Positions 8,201 through 16,848 are shown, numbered from the stretch's first letter. The stretch: 48,592 nt of DNA from Clostridia bacterium (GCA_017404065.1 JAFRDB010000091.1:1-48592); one strand, 5' to 3'. Translations and numbers: made by a program. Notes: generated by a model from the letters alone, not told the origin.

Positions 8201-9241
8201 CCTACGGTTATAAGGATGCTGGAGGATATAACCGGACTTGACGCGCGGAAGATACCGCTTGACGATCCGGAAACGCTGAGTCTGTTCACATCAAATAAGG
8301 CACTGAAGCTGCGTGAAGGCGCGGATACGGGAACAGAGCTGGGCACATACGGTGTGCCGGAGTTCGGAACAAAATTTGTGCGGCAGATGCTGGAGGATAC
8401 AAAGCCGTCCACCTTTTCGGAGCTTGTCCGTATATCGGGACTTTCGCATGGAACTGATGTGTGGCTCGGCAATGCGCAGGAGCTTATTCGCGCGGAGCTG
8501 ACCGACCTTTCGCATGCTATCTGCGCTCGTGATGATATTATGATATATCTGATCGCATCCGGTGTTGAGGCGGGACATTCGTTCAAGATCATGGAAAGCG
8601 TGAGGAAGGGCAAGGGTCTTAAGCCGGAGGATGAGGAAGCGATGCGCGCGGCAAACGTACCGGAATGGTATATAGATTCGTGTAAAAAGATAAAATACAT
8701 GTTCCCTAAGGCGCATGCTGTAGCTTATGTAATGATGGGCTTCCGTGTGGCATGGTTCAAGGTACATGAGCCGCTTGCGTATTATGCGGCGTATTATACC
8801 GTTCGCGCAGATGATTTTGACACATCTACAATGGCGAAGGGAGAACGCGTTGCGCGTGAAGCACTTGAGGATATAAATCAGCGTAAGCGAGACGGAACAG
8901 CCGCTCCTAAGGAAGACGCGTTAGTGCCTATACTGGAGCTGGTAATAGAGATGTACTGCCGCGGCTATGAATTCACGGAGGTTGACCTGTACAGATCACA
9001 TGCGGTGAATTTCCTGATAACGGAGGACGGCAAGCTCCTGCCGCCGCTGAACGCTCTGCCGGGACTTGGAGAAAACGCGGCAAAGGCGATAGCTGCCGAG
9101 CGGGAAAACGGAGAGTTCAAAAATATAGAGGATCTCAGGCTGCGCACAGGAATAACAAAAACAAATCTTGATGTGATGGAGGAGAACGGCTGTCTTGCCG
9201 GACTTTCCGCATCAAATCAGATGAGCATATTTGAGATGTAA
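5201..9241 (+). CDS. polC: DNA polymerase III PolC-type alpha subunit with 3'-5' exonuclease
   Basis: This is the replicative polymerase of low-GC Gram-positives, 1346 residues, shorter than the roughly 1430-1470 typical because the N-terminal domain is trimmed. In order: an OB-fold (about 120-220), a PHP domain starting at RVELHAHTQMSQMDA (about 236), an inserted DEDDh exonuclease (FVIFDIETTGL about 323, VAHNANFDMGFM, then HHRAVDDAEA), a four-Cys zinc knuckle (CPNCK to CPECG, about 815-845), and the catalytic palm (PDIDLNFSGEYQP about 868; LKLDELGHDDPT about 990, which supplies the third acidic residue). A helix-hairpin-helix-like region (NALPGLGENAAKAI) closes the protein. The GGAGGGG ribosome site is 7 nt before the ATG. 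Key residues look intact. Confidence 0.97.
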   Translation: MYEFATVFGSCGNDAVDRLNISDMKVSELNRTVDVEFADELSEVTKKLAAAQARKSFDDNVKLRLLPSAAVQRGDRNIMYYTMPRGKEIGKPEVTGRVQAEDMLIGRPIRNEETVSIASLNEGSGRVTITGRIFDADEREITSKKSGKEMHIVTLDVTDNTSSITVKLFVSKGEDDSKFRDLYTPIAKALKKGGKGIQAAIRGRTQFDEYAKEVVIMANDIAMLPTPPIRQDNAPIKRVELHAHTQMSQMDAVNSAQQLIDRAVYWGQKAIAITDHGVVQAFPDGMHASENNKRIKVLYGMEGYLVDDTRLITYDVNEGNINSSFVIFDIETTGLYKDRCKVIEIGAVKVENGNVTDRWSTFVNPKVKIPEEITRLTSITDGMVKDADTFEEQIDEFLKFCEGSVMVAHNANFDMGFMKQEAMACGRSFDLPYMDTMVLMRCMYPKLPNSRLDTLCKHLGVINAHHHRAVDDAEATAQAFLKMLKELEAAGKTEISEYNKIFDMRSAAVKTKAFHIVLLAKTYEGVKSLYEMVTASNLKYFYRTPRIPKSLLAEKRNDLIIGSACEAGELFSAVVEGESEERLREIAEFYDYLEVQPIGNNAYMKKSSHHPHIKTDDDLRELNRRVVELGEKMGKPVCATGDVHFMDPEGADYRKILMHYKGFKDADDQAPLYMRTTKEMLDEFSYLSEEKAYEIVVKNTNLIADMIGDVRPIPPTKCPPVVEGAVEGIKNDSINRAKEIYGDPLPEPVQKRLDKELDSIIGNGFSVMYRIAQELVRKSNRDGYLVGSRGSVGSSFVAFLSDITEVNSLPQHYLCPNCKHVEFKVSDIGQSGCDMPDKNCPECGTRMIKDGHDIPFETFLGFNGDKEPDIDLNFSGEYQPVIHKYTETFFGEGFVFRAGTIGTVAEKTAFGYVKRYCEDKGITMRGAEMKRLAKGCEGVKRTSGQHPGGIIVVPYTNSIHEFCPVQHPADDVNSNIFTTHFDYHSIDSNLLKLDELGHDDPTVIRMLEDITGLDARKIPLDDPETLSLFTSNKALKLREGADTGTELGTYGVPEFGTKFVRQMLEDTKPSTFSELVRISGLSHGTDVWLGNAQELIRAELTDLSHAICARDDIMIYLIASGVEAGHSFKIMESVRKGKGLKPEDEEAMRAANVPEWYIDSCKKIKYMFPKAHAVAYVMMGFRVAWFKVHEPLAYYAAYYTVRADDFDTSTMAKGERVAREALEDINQRKRDGTAAPKEDALVPILELVIEMYCRGYEFTEVDLYRSHAVNFLITEDGKLLPPLNALPGLGENAAKAIAAERENGEFKNIEDLRLRTGITKTNLDVMEENGCLAGLSASNQMSIFEM

Positions 9242-9244
9242 AGC

Positions 9245-9273
9245 TTGACTTTATTAAGGAATAATGTTATTAT
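9245..9273 (+). promoter_or_regulatory. Promoter of tyrS, TTGACT-17-TATTAT
   Basis: TTGACT (9245-9250) lies 17 bp from TATTAT (9268-9273), immediately after the polC stop. The predicted leader is under 30 nt, too short for a T-box riboswitch, which often controls tyrS in related bacteria. The ribosome site GGAGG is at about 9297. Confidence 0.55.
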
Positions 9274-9308
9274 AAACACATATTAATTTTTATATTGGAG
9301 GAAGATCG

Positions 9309-10529
9309 ATGTCAGAAAATGTTTTTGACGTGTTAAAGGAAAGAGGACTTATAGCTCAGTGTACACATGAGGATGAGATAAGAGAGCTTTTAGGCAAGGA
9401 AAAGGTTACATTTTATATAGGTTTTGATCCGACAGCAGATTCATTGCATGTTGGTCACTTTCTGCAGATGGTGGTAATGCGACACATGCAGATGCATGGG
9501 CACAGACCGATAGCGCTTGTCGGCGGCGGAACGGGACATATAGGTGATCCGTCGGGGCGTACCGATATGCGACAGATGATGACAAAGGAGATAATCGATC
9601 ACAACTGCGAGTGTTTCAAGGAACAGCTTTCGCGCGTGATAGACTTCTCTGACGGCAAGGCGCTCATGGTAAACAATGCCGACTGGCTGCTTGACCTTAA
9701 CTATGTAGAGTTCCTGCGAGATATAGGTGCGCACTTCTCGGTAAACAAGATGCTTACCGCCGAGTGCTTTAAGCAGCGTCTTGAAAAGGGACTTTCGTTC
9801 CTGGAGTTCAACTATATGCTCATGCAGTCGTATGACTTTTTGATGCTGAACCGCAAGTATGACTGTAAGCTTGAGCTTGGCGGTGATGATCAGTGGAGCA
9901 ATATCCTCGGCGGACTGGAGCTTTGCCGCAGAAAGGACAATAAGCAGGTATACGGCATGACGTTTACGCTTCTTACCAACAGCGAGGGCAAGAAGATGGG
10001 CAAGACCCAGTCAGGCGCCGTGTGGCTTGATGAGAAAAAGACAACACCATACGAATTCTATCAGTACTGGGTAAACATCCCCGATGCAGATGTTATCAAG
10101 TGCCTGAGAATGCTCACATTCATCCCGATGGACGAGATCCGCGAGATGGAAAAATGGGAGGGAGCAGAGCTCAACAAAGCAAAGAGAATACTTGCATACG
10201 AGCTTACCGAGCTTGTACATGGCAAGGATGAGGCAGACAAGGCAAAGGCAACATCCGAGGCTGTATTTGCCGGCGGCGGAGTATCGGATGATATGCCGAC
10301 AACGACCATTCCAGATGCGGTCGGTATGGGCGTTCTGGATATGCTTGTCAAGACAGGACTCACATCGTCAAAGGGCGAGGCAAGAAGACTGATCCAGCAG
10401 AACGGTCTTTCGATAAACGATGTAAAGTACACAGATGTAAACGGCACCGTTACAGAGGATATGGTGACTGATAAGGGCATCATAATCAAGAAGGGCAAGA
10501 AGGTATATCACAGAGTTGTGATAGGATAA
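9309..10529 (+). CDS. tyrS: Tyrosyl-tRNA synthetase
   Basis: Class I aminoacyl-tRNA synthetase that charges tRNA-Tyr in the cytoplasm. It has 406 residues, the normal bacterial length. The HIGH-type motif is HVGH (about residue 48, in [16 protein letters not shown]), and the KMSKS-type loop reads KMGKTQ (about 229). The tyrosine pocket segment YMLMQSYDF and the GGDDQWSN motif are present. A C-terminal S4 RNA-binding domain spans about 340-406 ([15 protein letters not shown]). It has its own promoter and is followed after 24 bp by nfnA, so the three genes tyrS-nfnA-nfnB may be co-transcribed. Confidence 0.97.
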   Translation: MSENVFDVLKERGLIAQCTHEDEIRELLGKEKVTFYIGFDPTADSLHVGHFLQMVVMRHMQMHGHRPIALVGGGTGHIGDPSGRTDMRQMMTKEIIDHNCECFKEQLSRVIDFSDGKALMVNNADWLLDLNYVEFLRDIGAHFSVNKMLTAECFKQRLEKGLSFLEFNYMLMQSYDFLMLNRKYDCKLELGGDDQWSNILGGLELCRRKDNKQVYGMTFTLLTNSEGKKMGKTQSGAVWLDEKKTTPYEFYQYWVNIPDADVIKCLRMLTFIPMDEIREMEKWEGAELNKAKRILAYELTELVHGKDEADKAKATSEAVFAGGGVSDDMPTTTIPDAVGMGVLDMLVKTGLTSSKGEARRLIQQNGLSINDVKYTDVNGTVTEDMVTDKGIIIKKGKKVYHRVVIG

Positions 10530-10553
10530 TAATAAGATAAAGGTGAGGAAACT

Positions 10554-11411
10554 ATGGCTTATAAAATAATAAGGAAGGAAATGCTCAATCCAACGGTATT
10601 TCTTATGGAGGTAGAAGCTCCTCTTGTTGCGCATAAGGCGGAGCCGGGACAGTTCATTATTTTAAGAATAGATGAGTACGGCGAGCGTGTACCGTTCACA
10701 ATAGCGGATTTTGACAGAGAGAACGGAACAATAACTATAATTGTACAGATAGTCGGAAAGACGACAAAGGATCTTGCTGAGCTTAGCGCGGGCGAATATT
10801 TGTCGGATTTCGCGGGCCCGTTGGGACAGCCAACACCGCTTGAGGGCAAGCATAAGGTCGCGGTTATCGGCGGTGGTCTCGGTACGGCGATCGCATATCC
10901 GCAGGCTAAGAAGCTGCATCAGCTTGGTGCTGATGTAACAGTCATTACTGGTTTCAGGAACAAGGATCTTGTAATTCTTGAGGACGAGTGCCGCGCAATA
11001 GCGAATAAGCTTATAGTTGCGACAGACGACGGGTCAAACGGTACCCGGGGATTTGTGACGGATATGCTTGAAAAGGAGATACTTTCAGGCGAGAAGTTCG
11101 ATGAGGTAATTGCCATCGGCCCGTTGATCATGATGAAGTTCGTTTGCAAGCTTACGGAAAAGTATGATATACCTACTATGGTAAGCATGAACCCTGTTAT
11201 GATAGACGGTACAGGTATGTGCGGCGGATGCCGTATTATAGTCGGCGGCGAGACAAAATTCGCGTGTGTAGACGGCCCTGACTTTGACGGACATAAGGTT
11301 GACTGGGACAGCGCAATGAAGCGCGGAAGAATGTTCAAGGACTATGAGGCGCGCTCATGTGAAGAGGGACATTGCCGTATAGGACGCACGAACAAACCGG
11401 AGGTGGAATGA
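10554..11411 (+). CDS. nfnA: NfnA: small subunit of NADH-dependent ferredoxin:NADP+ oxidoreductase
   Basis: A 285-residue FAD/NAD-binding protein of the ferredoxin reductase / dihydroorotate dehydrogenase electron-transfer family. The N-terminal beta barrel binds FAD (RVPFTIADFD, about residues 43-52). The Rossmann domain begins VAVIGGGLGTAIAYPQAKKL (about 102-121). A C-terminal [2Fe-2S] site is formed by the GTGMCGGCRI cysteines and the following FACVDGP cysteine (about 222-243). With NfnB it makes the flavin-based bifurcating enzyme that couples NADH, reduced ferredoxin and NADP+. The adjacent nfnB supports the call. The stop codon abuts leader element copy B, which separates the two subunit genes by 191 bp, an unusually large gap for this pair. 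Confidence 0.9.
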   Translation: MAYKIIRKEMLNPTVFLMEVEAPLVAHKAEPGQFIILRIDEYGERVPFTIADFDRENGTITIIVQIVGKTTKDLAELSAGEYLSDFAGPLGQPTPLEGKHKVAVIGGGLGTAIAYPQAKKLHQLGADVTVITGFRNKDLVILEDECRAIANKLIVATDDGSNGTRGFVTDMLEKEILSGEKFDEVIAIGPLIMMKFVCKLTEKYDIPTMVSMNPVMIDGTGMCGGCRIIVGGETKFACVDGPDFDGHKVDWDSAMKRGRMFKDYEARSCEEGHCRIGRTNKPEVE

Positions 11412-11575
11412 GTTTGGCTAAAATGGTCCATCTCGCACGTTTTCGCAAACTCGCATACACGCCGTTCAGCACTTTTGACTTTGTCAAAAGTCAGCCTAAC
11501 GGCTGCCCGCCTATCTTGGCGGTGCTAATAGCCACGTTTGCTTAAACGCATGATCTGAACGATTTTATCTCAAAC
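11412..11575 (+). repeat. Leader element, copy B (164 bp) between nfnA and nfnB
   Basis: It begins directly after the nfnA stop. The ends GTTTGGCTAAAAT and ATTTTATCTCAAAC pair the same way as copy A (3723-3824). Shared blocks are CCATCTCGCACG near the left and GATCTGAACGATTTT near the right. The middle is longer than in copy A and folds strongly: AGCAC (about 11475) pairs with GTGCT and encloses three hairpins, with stems TTTTGAC/GTCAAAA, CAGCC/GGCTG and CGCC/GGCG. The flank CAAACTTAAGTT leads into AAAGGAG, the nfnB ribosome site. Confidence 0.7.
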
Positions 11576-11602
11576 TTAAGTTAATAAAGGAGAAATGGCA
11601 AA

Positions 11603-12997
11603 ATGGCAAAACCGAACATGAGACCTGATAAAAATCCGATGCCGGAGCAGGCGCCGGACGTAAGAAATAAAAACTTTTTAGAGGTCACCACAGGCTACAC
11701 GGAGGAAATGGCTATAGACGAGGCGCAGCGCTGCCTTAACTGTAAGAATAAGCCATGCATGAGCGGCTGTCCGGTGGCAGTAAAGATACCTGAGTTTATC
11801 TCGCTGATGAAGGATGGAGATTTTGAGGGTGCATATCAGAAGATAAAGGAAACAAACGCTTTGCCGGCTGTATGCGGCAGAGTTTGTCCGCAGGAGAAGC
11901 AGTGTGAATCGAAGTGCGTTCGCGGCATAAAGAATGAGCCTGTCGGCATAGGCAGACTTGAGAGATTTGCAGCGGACTATCACATGGCGCATTTTGAGGA
12001 CGAATTTAGTCTTCCCGCACCTAACGGCAAGAGAGTTGCGATAGTCGGATCGGGTCCGTCAGGACTTACGGCAGCGGGTGATCTTGCAAAGCTCGGCTAT
12101 GATGTTACTGTGTATGAGGCATTTCACACAGCCGGCGGCGTTCTGATGTATGGTATACCTGAGTTCAGACTGCCGAAGGACATAGTGCAGAAGGAGATAG
12201 ACAACCTCAAAAAGATGGGCGTAAAGATCGAGACAAATGTTATTATCGGCAGAACGCTCACAGTGGACGAGCTGTTTGATGAAATGGGCTATGACGCTGT
12301 ATATATCGGCTCCGGCGCGGGTCTGCCGCGATTCATGGGCATAGAGGGTGAGAGTCTTAACGGAGTATATTCGGCAAATGAGTTTCTCACAAGAATAAAT
12401 CTTATGAAGGGTTATAAGTTCCCGGATTACGATACACCCGTGTTTGTTGGAAAAAATGTTGCTGTCCTGGGCGGCGGAAATGTTGCAATGGATGCGGCAA
12501 GAAGCGCAAAGCGTTTGGGTGCGGAAAATGTGTATATTGTATACCGACGCGGACGCGAGGAGCTGCCGGCAAGAGCCGAGGAGGTAGAGCACGCCGAGCA
12601 GGAGGGAGTAGTATTCAAGATGCTGCAGAACCCGACAAAGATACTTGGCAATGATGATGGCTGGGTGACGGGCATGGAGGTCATCCACATGGAGCTTGGC
12701 GAGCCGGACGAGAGCGGGCGCCGCAGACCTGTGCCTGTGCCGGACAGCGAGGAGATGCTTGATATGGACACCGTCGTTGTCGCTATCGGTCAGACGCCTA
12801 ATCCGCTTATAAGACAAACCACCAAGGGACTTGAGACCAACCGAAAGGGCTGCATAGTTGCCGATGAGGACGGTCTTACGTCAAGAGAAAAGGTATATGC
12901 AGGCGGCGATGTTGTTACGGGCGCGGCTACGGTAATACTTGCAATGGGTGCAGGTAAAAAGGCTGCCGCGGCTATAGATAAGGAACTAAACTCATAA
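11603..12997 (+). CDS. nfnB: NfnB: large subunit of NADH-dependent ferredoxin:NADP+ oxidoreductase (glutamate synthase small-subunit-like)
   Basis: A 464-residue protein with two N-terminal [4Fe-4S] motifs (CLNCKNKPCMSGC about residues 41-53; CGRVCPQEKQCESKC about 91-105). The FAD-binding GSGPSGLTAAGDLAKLGY is at about 149, and the NADPH-binding VLGGGNVAMDAARSAKRLG is at about 290. It ends with the GAAT-type FAD closure (AGGDVVTGAATVILAMGAGKKAA). The same fold serves as the glutamate synthase small subunit, but the neighbouring nfnA and the absence of a large synthase subunit favour NfnB. The start at 11603 is 10 nt from AAAGGAG. A second ATG at 11595 is closer to that site but is out of frame and stops after eight codons. 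Confidence 0.92.
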   Translation: MAKPNMRPDKNPMPEQAPDVRNKNFLEVTTGYTEEMAIDEAQRCLNCKNKPCMSGCPVAVKIPEFISLMKDGDFEGAYQKIKETNALPAVCGRVCPQEKQCESKCVRGIKNEPVGIGRLERFAADYHMAHFEDEFSLPAPNGKRVAIVGSGPSGLTAAGDLAKLGYDVTVYEAFHTAGGVLMYGIPEFRLPKDIVQKEIDNLKKMGVKIETNVIIGRTLTVDELFDEMGYDAVYIGSGAGLPRFMGIEGESLNGVYSANEFLTRINLMKGYKFPDYDTPVFVGKNVAVLGGGNVAMDAARSAKRLGAENVYIVYRRGREELPARAEEVEHAEQEGVVFKMLQNPTKILGNDDGWVTGMEVIHMELGEPDESGRRRPVPVPDSEEMLDMDTVVVAIGQTPNPLIRQTTKGLETNRKGCIVADEDGLTSREKVYAGGDVVTGAATVILAMGAGKKAAAAIDKELNS

Positions 12998-13012
12998 GGG
13001 GATAATTTTCAA

Positions 13013-16000
13013 ATGAATACGATGTTATTTATTATGCTGCTTGCTGCTGTTTTCGGCGGAGCGGTATGGGCGCTGTATCTCAGGGAAGCGCTTGCAAAGC
13101 CAAGTTCATCACACAGCATTGCCGCGGGCAATGCTGTGTATATCATTGCGGTTCTTGGGGTAGGCTTTATTGTGCGCGTTATCTGCGCGGTAAGCTATGA
13201 GGGACACCCTACGGATATGGCATGTTTCTCAGGCTGGAGCACAAGGATATTCAGCGATGGGCTCGGTAATTTTTACACAAATGACGGATTTCATGACTAT
13301 CCGCCCGGTTATGTGTATGTGATGTACATTTTAGGCGCAGTCAAGTCATGGATGAATCTGCATGACGGAGAGCTGTGGCTGTGGCTCAAGCTCCCGTCAA
13401 TAGTTGCGGACACGGTCGTGGGCTGGCTTACCTACAAGCTTGCAAAACGCAGGTTCAGTGACGCCGTTTCAGCAACTCTGGCGGCGTTGGTAGTATTCAA
13501 TCCGGCGGTGATAATGGATAGTGCCGTATGGGGGCAGATAGACAGTATACTTGCTCTGTTCTGTGTGCTCACGGTCTATTGTGTATCAGAACGCAAATTC
13601 ATCCCGTCCTTCTTCTGGTTTGCAGCGGGGGTTCTCATAAAACCGCAGGCGGCATTCTTTGCACCGATAATAATATTCGGACTTATAGAGGAGCTGTTTA
13701 TACGGGAGAAATTTTCCGTGCGCAGACTTGTTAAATACGTGCTTTGGGCAGCGGCAGCTGTCGCTGCTATGCTGATACTTTTTATGCCGTTCGGAAACAC
13801 CCCGTTCCATGGCATATCAGTTATAATCGATCAGTATATCAGCACACTTGGCGAATATGAATATATGACGGTAAACGCGTTTAACCTGTATGCAGCGATA
13901 GGCAAGAACTGGGCAGGGCTCGGAGTTGTCTCAAAAATATTCGGCTACGGTATGATGGCGGTATCTGTTATAGCAGCCGCGTATGTATATTTCAAGAGCA
14001 AGAGTCCGTCCAAGACATATATATCATCGTTTGTTATAGTATTATGTATTTTTATGTTCGGAGTAAAAATGCATGAGCGGTATGCATATCCGGGTATATT
14101 CATGCTTGCGTTTGCATTGGCGGCTTGTCCGACACCAAAAACCTTCCTTATATACGGGCTGTTTTCGTTGTCGCAGATGTATAACTACGCGTGGGCGCTG
14201 TTTGTATACGACGCGTCGAAATATTGGGATATAAACGGTGCTGTAGCGCCGGCGGGCATAATAAATGTGTTGATTTTTATCGTGATCGTATATTTACTGT
14301 ACACAGATCAGATAAAATATAAGCCTGTGGAGGTAACGCTTAAGGGCAAAGCAAACAAGGGTAAAACCGTTACGGCGGGATATGTAAAGCGCACGCCAAA
14401 GCCGGTCAGGAAAAACACTGAGGAGCACGAGTTCGCGTTGAGCGCGCCAAAGCTTAAGCTCAACAAGTGGGACTTCATTTCAATGGGAGTTGTTATAGCT
14501 GTCTATAGTGTTATTGCTCTGTATAACCTCGGCAACACCTTTGCGCCGCAGACAGAGATAGTTTTATCTGCGGCACCGGTAACAGTTGACCTTGGCGGTA
14601 TGAAGGATATATCCAATACGTCATACTTCCTCGGCGCAAGACAGCTTGAAGAGAGCCGTGCGATAACGATACGATATCTTGATGATAATAAAAGTCTGGT
14701 CGAGGAAAAGAGACAGACCTCCGGTTCGGTCTTTTATTGGAATAACGCAGACGGCGCAGTAAAGGCAAGGTATGTGGAGCTTTCCACGGATCACGTTCCT
14801 TCGGAAAACGACCCGACAGATCTCATATATGTAAAGGAGCTTTGTCTTATAGGGGAAAACGGTGAGCCGATAGAGCCGCAAAACGCATCTGACGAAAGCA
14901 TAGCTGCGCTTTTTGATGAACAGGATGATTATGTCAGCGGAAAGGACTTCATGAGCGGTACGTACTTTGATGAGATATATCACGGCAGAACCGCGTATGA
15001 ATTTATCCATCACATGACTGTCTATGAGTGGACACACCCACCGCTTGGCAAGCTGTTTATCGGTATAGGAATACTATTGTTCGGAATGGTGCCGTTCGGC
15101 TGGCGTATAGCGGGTACGGTTTTCGGTATTATTATGATACCTATCATATATATGTTCGCAAGACGTATGCTAAGGCACACATGGCTCGCGCTCACTGTCT
15201 GTCTGATATTCACGTTTGATTTCATGCATTTTGTTCAGACGCGTATATCGACAATTGACGTGTATGTGACCTTCTTTATAATGCTTATGTACTACTTCAT
15301 GTATAAGTATTATACCATGAGCTTTTACGATACACCGTTGAAAAAGACGCTTGTTCCGCTGGGATTTTCCGGGATATTCTTCGGCTTTGCTGTTGCAAGC
15401 AAATGGACGGGACTCTATGGCGGCGCAGGACTTGCGATAATATTCTTCTATACTCTCTATAAGCGCTATGATGAATATCGATATGCTGTGTCCAAGCCTA
15501 AGGGCGAGACCTCCGGCATAGCGCACAAAAAGGTCATAGATGAATTCAGCAGAAACACTGTAATAACGATTGCATTCTGTGTGCTGATGTTTATTGTTGT
15601 TCCGGGGCTGATATATACAATGTCATATATTCCGTACTTCAATACGCCAAGCGGACACGGACTGAAAACGATATTCGAAAATGCGGATTCGATGTATATC
15701 TACCACAGCAAAACAGTAGTCAATTCAACGCATCCGTATTCATCACATTGGTACGAGTGGCCGATCATGTACAGACCTTTGTGGTATTTCTCCAATACGA
15801 CCGCTGACGGGTTAAAGCAGGGTATAAGCGCATTTGGCAACCCGGCAGTATGGTGGCTTGCAATAGGCGCTATAGGATATATGCTGGCGCTTGCGATAGT
15901 GATACCGTTAAAGAAGCATAAGTATTATGGAATAAACAAATTTGCCTTCCTGGGTATATATGCGCTCATATTTGCGGTCCTCTGTGCGGTAGCGTATACT

Positions 16001-16435
16001 GCCGGAGCGTCTGATGAAAAGCTGGAGAGACTGTTCCCCTGCGTGCTGCTATACTCGTCTATACTGACAGGCATATTCGGTATTGTACTGCTGTTTGATG
16101 ATGAGATAAAGCAGAAATCCACCGCGATACCGGTATTTCTTTTGATAGGGTATTTTATTGAGCTTGTACCATGGATACCGGTCGCAAGAACAACATATAT
16201 ATATCACTATTTCCCTTGTGTGCCGTTTACGGTGCTGATGCTGGGATATACGATAAACACCATATATGAGAATGTAAAAAACAAGAAGGCGGTTATCATC
16301 GGATCATTTGCATACGCTGCTGTGACGATAGGTTTGTTTTTACTGTTTTATCCGGTGCTTGCGGGTAAACCGATACAGCTTGAATTTGCCGAGCATTGGC
16401 TGAAGTGGTTCTCGTCATGGGTACTGGTAGCATAA
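13013..16435 (+). CDS. Giant fused GT-C glycosyltransferase: mannosyltransferase-like half plus PMT-like half
   Basis: A 1140-residue polytopic membrane protein. The first half (about 1-450) has many helices and GT-C features: an acidic first loop (HPTDMACFSGW, about 64-74), DYPPGY (about 94) and VWGQIDS (about 170). A soluble region (about 500-640) resembles a beta-sandwich. The second half (about 650-1140) matches the phospholipid carrier-dependent PMT family, with YFDEIYHGRTAYE (about 648, the catalytic Asp-Glu loop) and THPPLGK (about 678). Such enzymes move sugar from a polyprenyl-phosphate donor to proteins or envelope glycans outside the membrane. Two GT-C domains on one chain suggest two sequential transfers or one inactive regulatory half. 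It starts 15 bp after nfnB and is followed by a terminator. Confidence 0.85.
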   Translation: MNTMLFIMLLAAVFGGAVWALYLREALAKPSSSHSIAAGNAVYIIAVLGVGFIVRVICAVSYEGHPTDMACFSGWSTRIFSDGLGNFYTNDGFHDYPPGYVYVMYILGAVKSWMNLHDGELWLWLKLPSIVADTVVGWLTYKLAKRRFSDAVSATLAALVVFNPAVIMDSAVWGQIDSILALFCVLTVYCVSERKFIPSFFWFAAGVLIKPQAAFFAPIIIFGLIEELFIREKFSVRRLVKYVLWAAAAVAAMLILFMPFGNTPFHGISVIIDQYISTLGEYEYMTVNAFNLYAAIGKNWAGLGVVSKIFGYGMMAVSVIAAAYVYFKSKSPSKTYISSFVIVLCIFMFGVKMHERYAYPGIFMLAFALAACPTPKTFLIYGLFSLSQMYNYAWALFVYDASKYWDINGAVAPAGIINVLIFIVIVYLLYTDQIKYKPVEVTLKGKANKGKTVTAGYVKRTPKPVRKNTEEHEFALSAPKLKLNKWDFISMGVVIAVYSVIALYNLGNTFAPQTEIVLSAAPVTVDLGGMKDISNTSYFLGARQLEESRAITIRYLDDNKSLVEEKRQTSGSVFYWNNADGAVKARYVELSTDHVPSENDPTDLIYVKELCLIGENGEPIEPQNASDESIAALFDEQDDYVSGKDFMSGTYFDEIYHGRTAYEFIHHMTVYEWTHPPLGKLFIGIGILLFGMVPFGWRIAGTVFGIIMIPIIYMFARRMLRHTWLALTVCLIFTFDFMHFVQTRISTIDVYVTFFIMLMYYFMYKYYTMSFYDTPLKKTLVPLGFSGIFFGFAVASKWTGLYGGAGLAIIFFYTLYKRYDEYRYAVSKPKGETSGIAHKKVIDEFSRNTVITIAFCVLMFIVVPGLIYTMSYIPYFNTPSGHGLKTIFENADSMYIYHSKTVVNSTHPYSSHWYEWPIMYRPLWYFSNTTADGLKQGISAFGNPAVWWLAIGAIGYMLALAIVIPLKKHKYYGINKFAFLGIYALIFAVLCAVAYTAGASDEKLERLFPCVLLYSSILTGIFGIVLLFDDEIKQKSTAIPVFLLIGYFIELVPWIPVARTTYIYHYFPCVPFTVLMLGYTINTIYENVKNKKAVIIGSFAYAAVTIGLFLLFYPVLAGKPIQLEFAEHWLKWFSSWVLVA

Positions 16436-16453
16436 ACGGCAAATAAGAATAGG

Positions 16454-16493
16454 AGGGGCTGTAGCAAAAGAGGGCAGCCCCTCGGTGCTTTTT
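16454..16493 (+). terminator. Rho-independent terminator after the glycosyltransferase gene
   Basis: A perfect 8-bp stem AGGGGCTG/CAGCCCCT with a 13-nt loop is followed after a few bases by TTTTT. The left arm and loop share GGCTGTAGCAAAA with the hairpin at 45327-45354. Confidence 0.8.
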
Positions 16494-16521
16494 ATATCAA
16501 CAAACGGAGGACTCGAAACAA

Positions 16522-16713
16522 ATGAGGTAAGAGGGCAGTTTCAATCACGGCTCGGTTTTGTTCTTGTCAGCGCAGGCTGCGCGATAGGCATAGGTAATGA
16601 TTGAAGAGGTAAACCGCGGAAAGGGTCTACGGATGCCAAACGCGATAAAGTGGTACTTCCGTATAGTGCTGCCGATAATTATACTTGTGATATTTGTAAA
16701 CGGACTGCTGTAA
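16522..16713 (+). pseudogene. Collapsed remnant of a sodium:neurotransmitter symporter (SNF/NSS) family gene
   Basis: A GGAGG ribosome site and ATG precede a frame reading GQFQSRLGFVLVSAGCAIG and then IGN (up to 16598), the hallmark N-terminus of NSS transporters, where this block runs into the first membrane helix. The next base begins a different frame reading IEEVNRGKGLRMPNAIKWYF, then a hydrophobic helix and a stop at 16711-16713, which looks like the C-terminus of the same family. About 400 middle residues are therefore missing, and both the start region and the junction are out of frame. A terminator-like hairpin follows. The identity rests on recognised motifs at both ends. Confidence 0.7.
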
Positions 16714-16726
16714 GCGGCAACTATAC

Positions 16727-16776
16727 CCGCTTATACAACTGTAAAAAATGCGGTTGTATGAGCGGATTTATTTTAT
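16727..16776 (+). terminator. Terminator-like hairpin after the transporter remnant
   Basis: Arms CCGCTTATACAAC (16727-16739) and GTTGTATGAGCGG (16753-16765) pair over 13 positions with one G-T pair. An ATTTATTTTAT tail follows. It probably served the now degenerate transporter gene. Confidence 0.6.
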
Positions 16777-16808
16777 TATAAAAGATTGTGTATACTATTT
16801 TTTTTATC

Positions 16809-16848
16809 TATTAAGAAATTAGTACCGATAAGTACTAATTTCTTAATA
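16809..16848. repeat. Perfect 17-bp inverted repeat
   Basis: TATTAAGAAATTAGTAC and its exact reverse complement flank a 6-nt loop CGATAA. It is AT-rich and not followed by a T-run on the plus strand; it is followed by AGCAAAAAAGTC. It could be a bidirectional terminator, a small mobile-element end or an operator. Confidence 0.6.

Noticed and set aside
9242..9308. T-box riboswitch before tyrS
   Set aside because: The gap is 67 bp and the predicted leader under 30 nt, and no T-box core sequence is visible.
11603..12997. Glutamate synthase small subunit (GltD) as the name for this gene
   Set aside because: The fold is shared, but no large synthase subunit is nearby and the partner nfnA lies directly upstream, so NfnB fits better.
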